A stretch of DNA of 5,482 bases. Origin: an uncultured Bacilli bacterium. Its GTDB lineage: Bacteria; Bacillota_I; Bacilli_A; RF39; UBA660. The translations under genes were made by a program, and so were the position numbers. Location: assembly GCA_947631655.1 (NCBI GenBank), contig CANRME010000082.1:1-5482 (forward strand). The letters are read 5' to 3'. Below are positions 5,343 to 5,482 of the stretch, in pieces; position 1 is the first letter of the stretch, and the number at the start of each line of letters is the position of its first letter. Under the pieces are notes generated by a model. The model saw only the letters and a list, made by a program, of their open reading frames with translations. It had not been told where the DNA came from and ran no database searches.

Positions 5343-5482
5343 ATGAAAAAGAATGGATTCACTTTAGTAGAAGTAATCACTGTAATAGTAGTTTTAGGAA
5401 TAATCATCTTAATTGCTGTCCCTTCTTATTTAGGAATATCAGAAACTTTAAAACAAAAAGAATATGATAACAAATTAAAACA
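5343..5482 (+). CDS. Type IV prepilin/pseudopilin-like protein, N-terminal part only
   Basis: 46 complete codons before the window ends. The protein begins MKKNG then FTLVEVITVIVVLGIIILIAVP, the classic class III signal: a short basic leader, a Gly before the prepilin peptidase cut, Phe+1, Glu+5 and a ~20-residue hydrophobic helix that anchors the subunit and packs the filament core. Residues 31-46 (GISETLKQKEYDNKLK) continue the usual amphipathic helix. It would be processed and N-methylated by a PilD/ComC-type peptidase and belong to a type IV pilus, competence pseudopilus or related surface system; which one cannot be told without the C-terminal domain. The start is supported by AGTAGTGAT (5331-5339), a partial match to the anti-Shine-Dalgarno complement just upstream. 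It has its own promoter after the terminator of the surface-protein gene. Confidence 0.85.
   Translation, partial: MKKNGFTLVEVITVIVVLGIIILIAVPSYLGISETLKQKEYDNKLK

Noticed and set aside
1..5482. tRNA or rRNA genes, CRISPR arrays, insertion sequences, or a DGR reverse transcriptase or template repeat.
   Set aside because: No cloverleaf, regularly spaced repeat, transposase or reverse-transcriptase motif was seen on either strand, and no near-copy of the 3' end of the surface-protein gene was noticed elsewhere in the window.
1..5482. Mycoplasma-type genetic code (TGA read as Trp).
   Set aside because: The genes use TGG for Trp and end in TAA or TAG, so the window gives no positive evidence for recoding, although absence of TGA stops in four genes cannot exclude it.

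Overview
The window is AT-rich DNA (roughly 30% G+C) from a low-G+C Gram-positive bacterium, most likely a gut-type Firmicute (Bacilli/Erysipelotrichales/RF39-like or Clostridia). The evidence is AGGAGG-type ribosome binding sites, an RNase J protein, a rhodanese-less ThiI and a TasA/camelysin-type exported protein. The lineage call is inference. TGG is used for Trp and no gene here ends in TGA, so the genetic code cannot be decided from this window.

Left half (1-3096), housekeeping and RNA metabolism, all on the + strand and closely spaced. It holds an RNase J-family protein with several catalytic metal ligands replaced (28-1662), thiI for tRNA 4-thiouridine synthesis (1691-2863), and an unrecognised 55-residue small gene (2909-3076). 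The small gene has a start codon inside a perfect 10-bp inverted repeat, and its stop codon lies inside a terminator hairpin. A weaker hairpin of the same design sits on the RNase J stop codon.

Centre (3097-3242), a regulatory stretch with two candidate sigma-A promoters in tandem. The first carries a 19-bp imperfect dyad between and overlapping its -35 and -10 boxes.

Right half (3243-5482), cell surface. A 669-residue exported protein has a SipW-type signal peptide, a TasA/camelysin-like domain, and a long C-terminal region with formylglycine-generating-enzyme/C-type-lectin (FGE/CLec) type motifs. Its last ~40 codons jump to about 49% G+C and follow the frame RGG...AGVF.F...G...SFR.VL, typical of the variable regions of diversity-generating retroelement (DGR) target proteins. 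A strong terminator follows, then the start of a type IV prepilin-like gene cut by the window end. No reverse transcriptase or template repeat is in the window, so any DGR would have to act from elsewhere. The most notable candidate system is therefore a surface-displayed, possibly hypervariable binding protein on a TasA-like carrier, next to a pilin-like gene.
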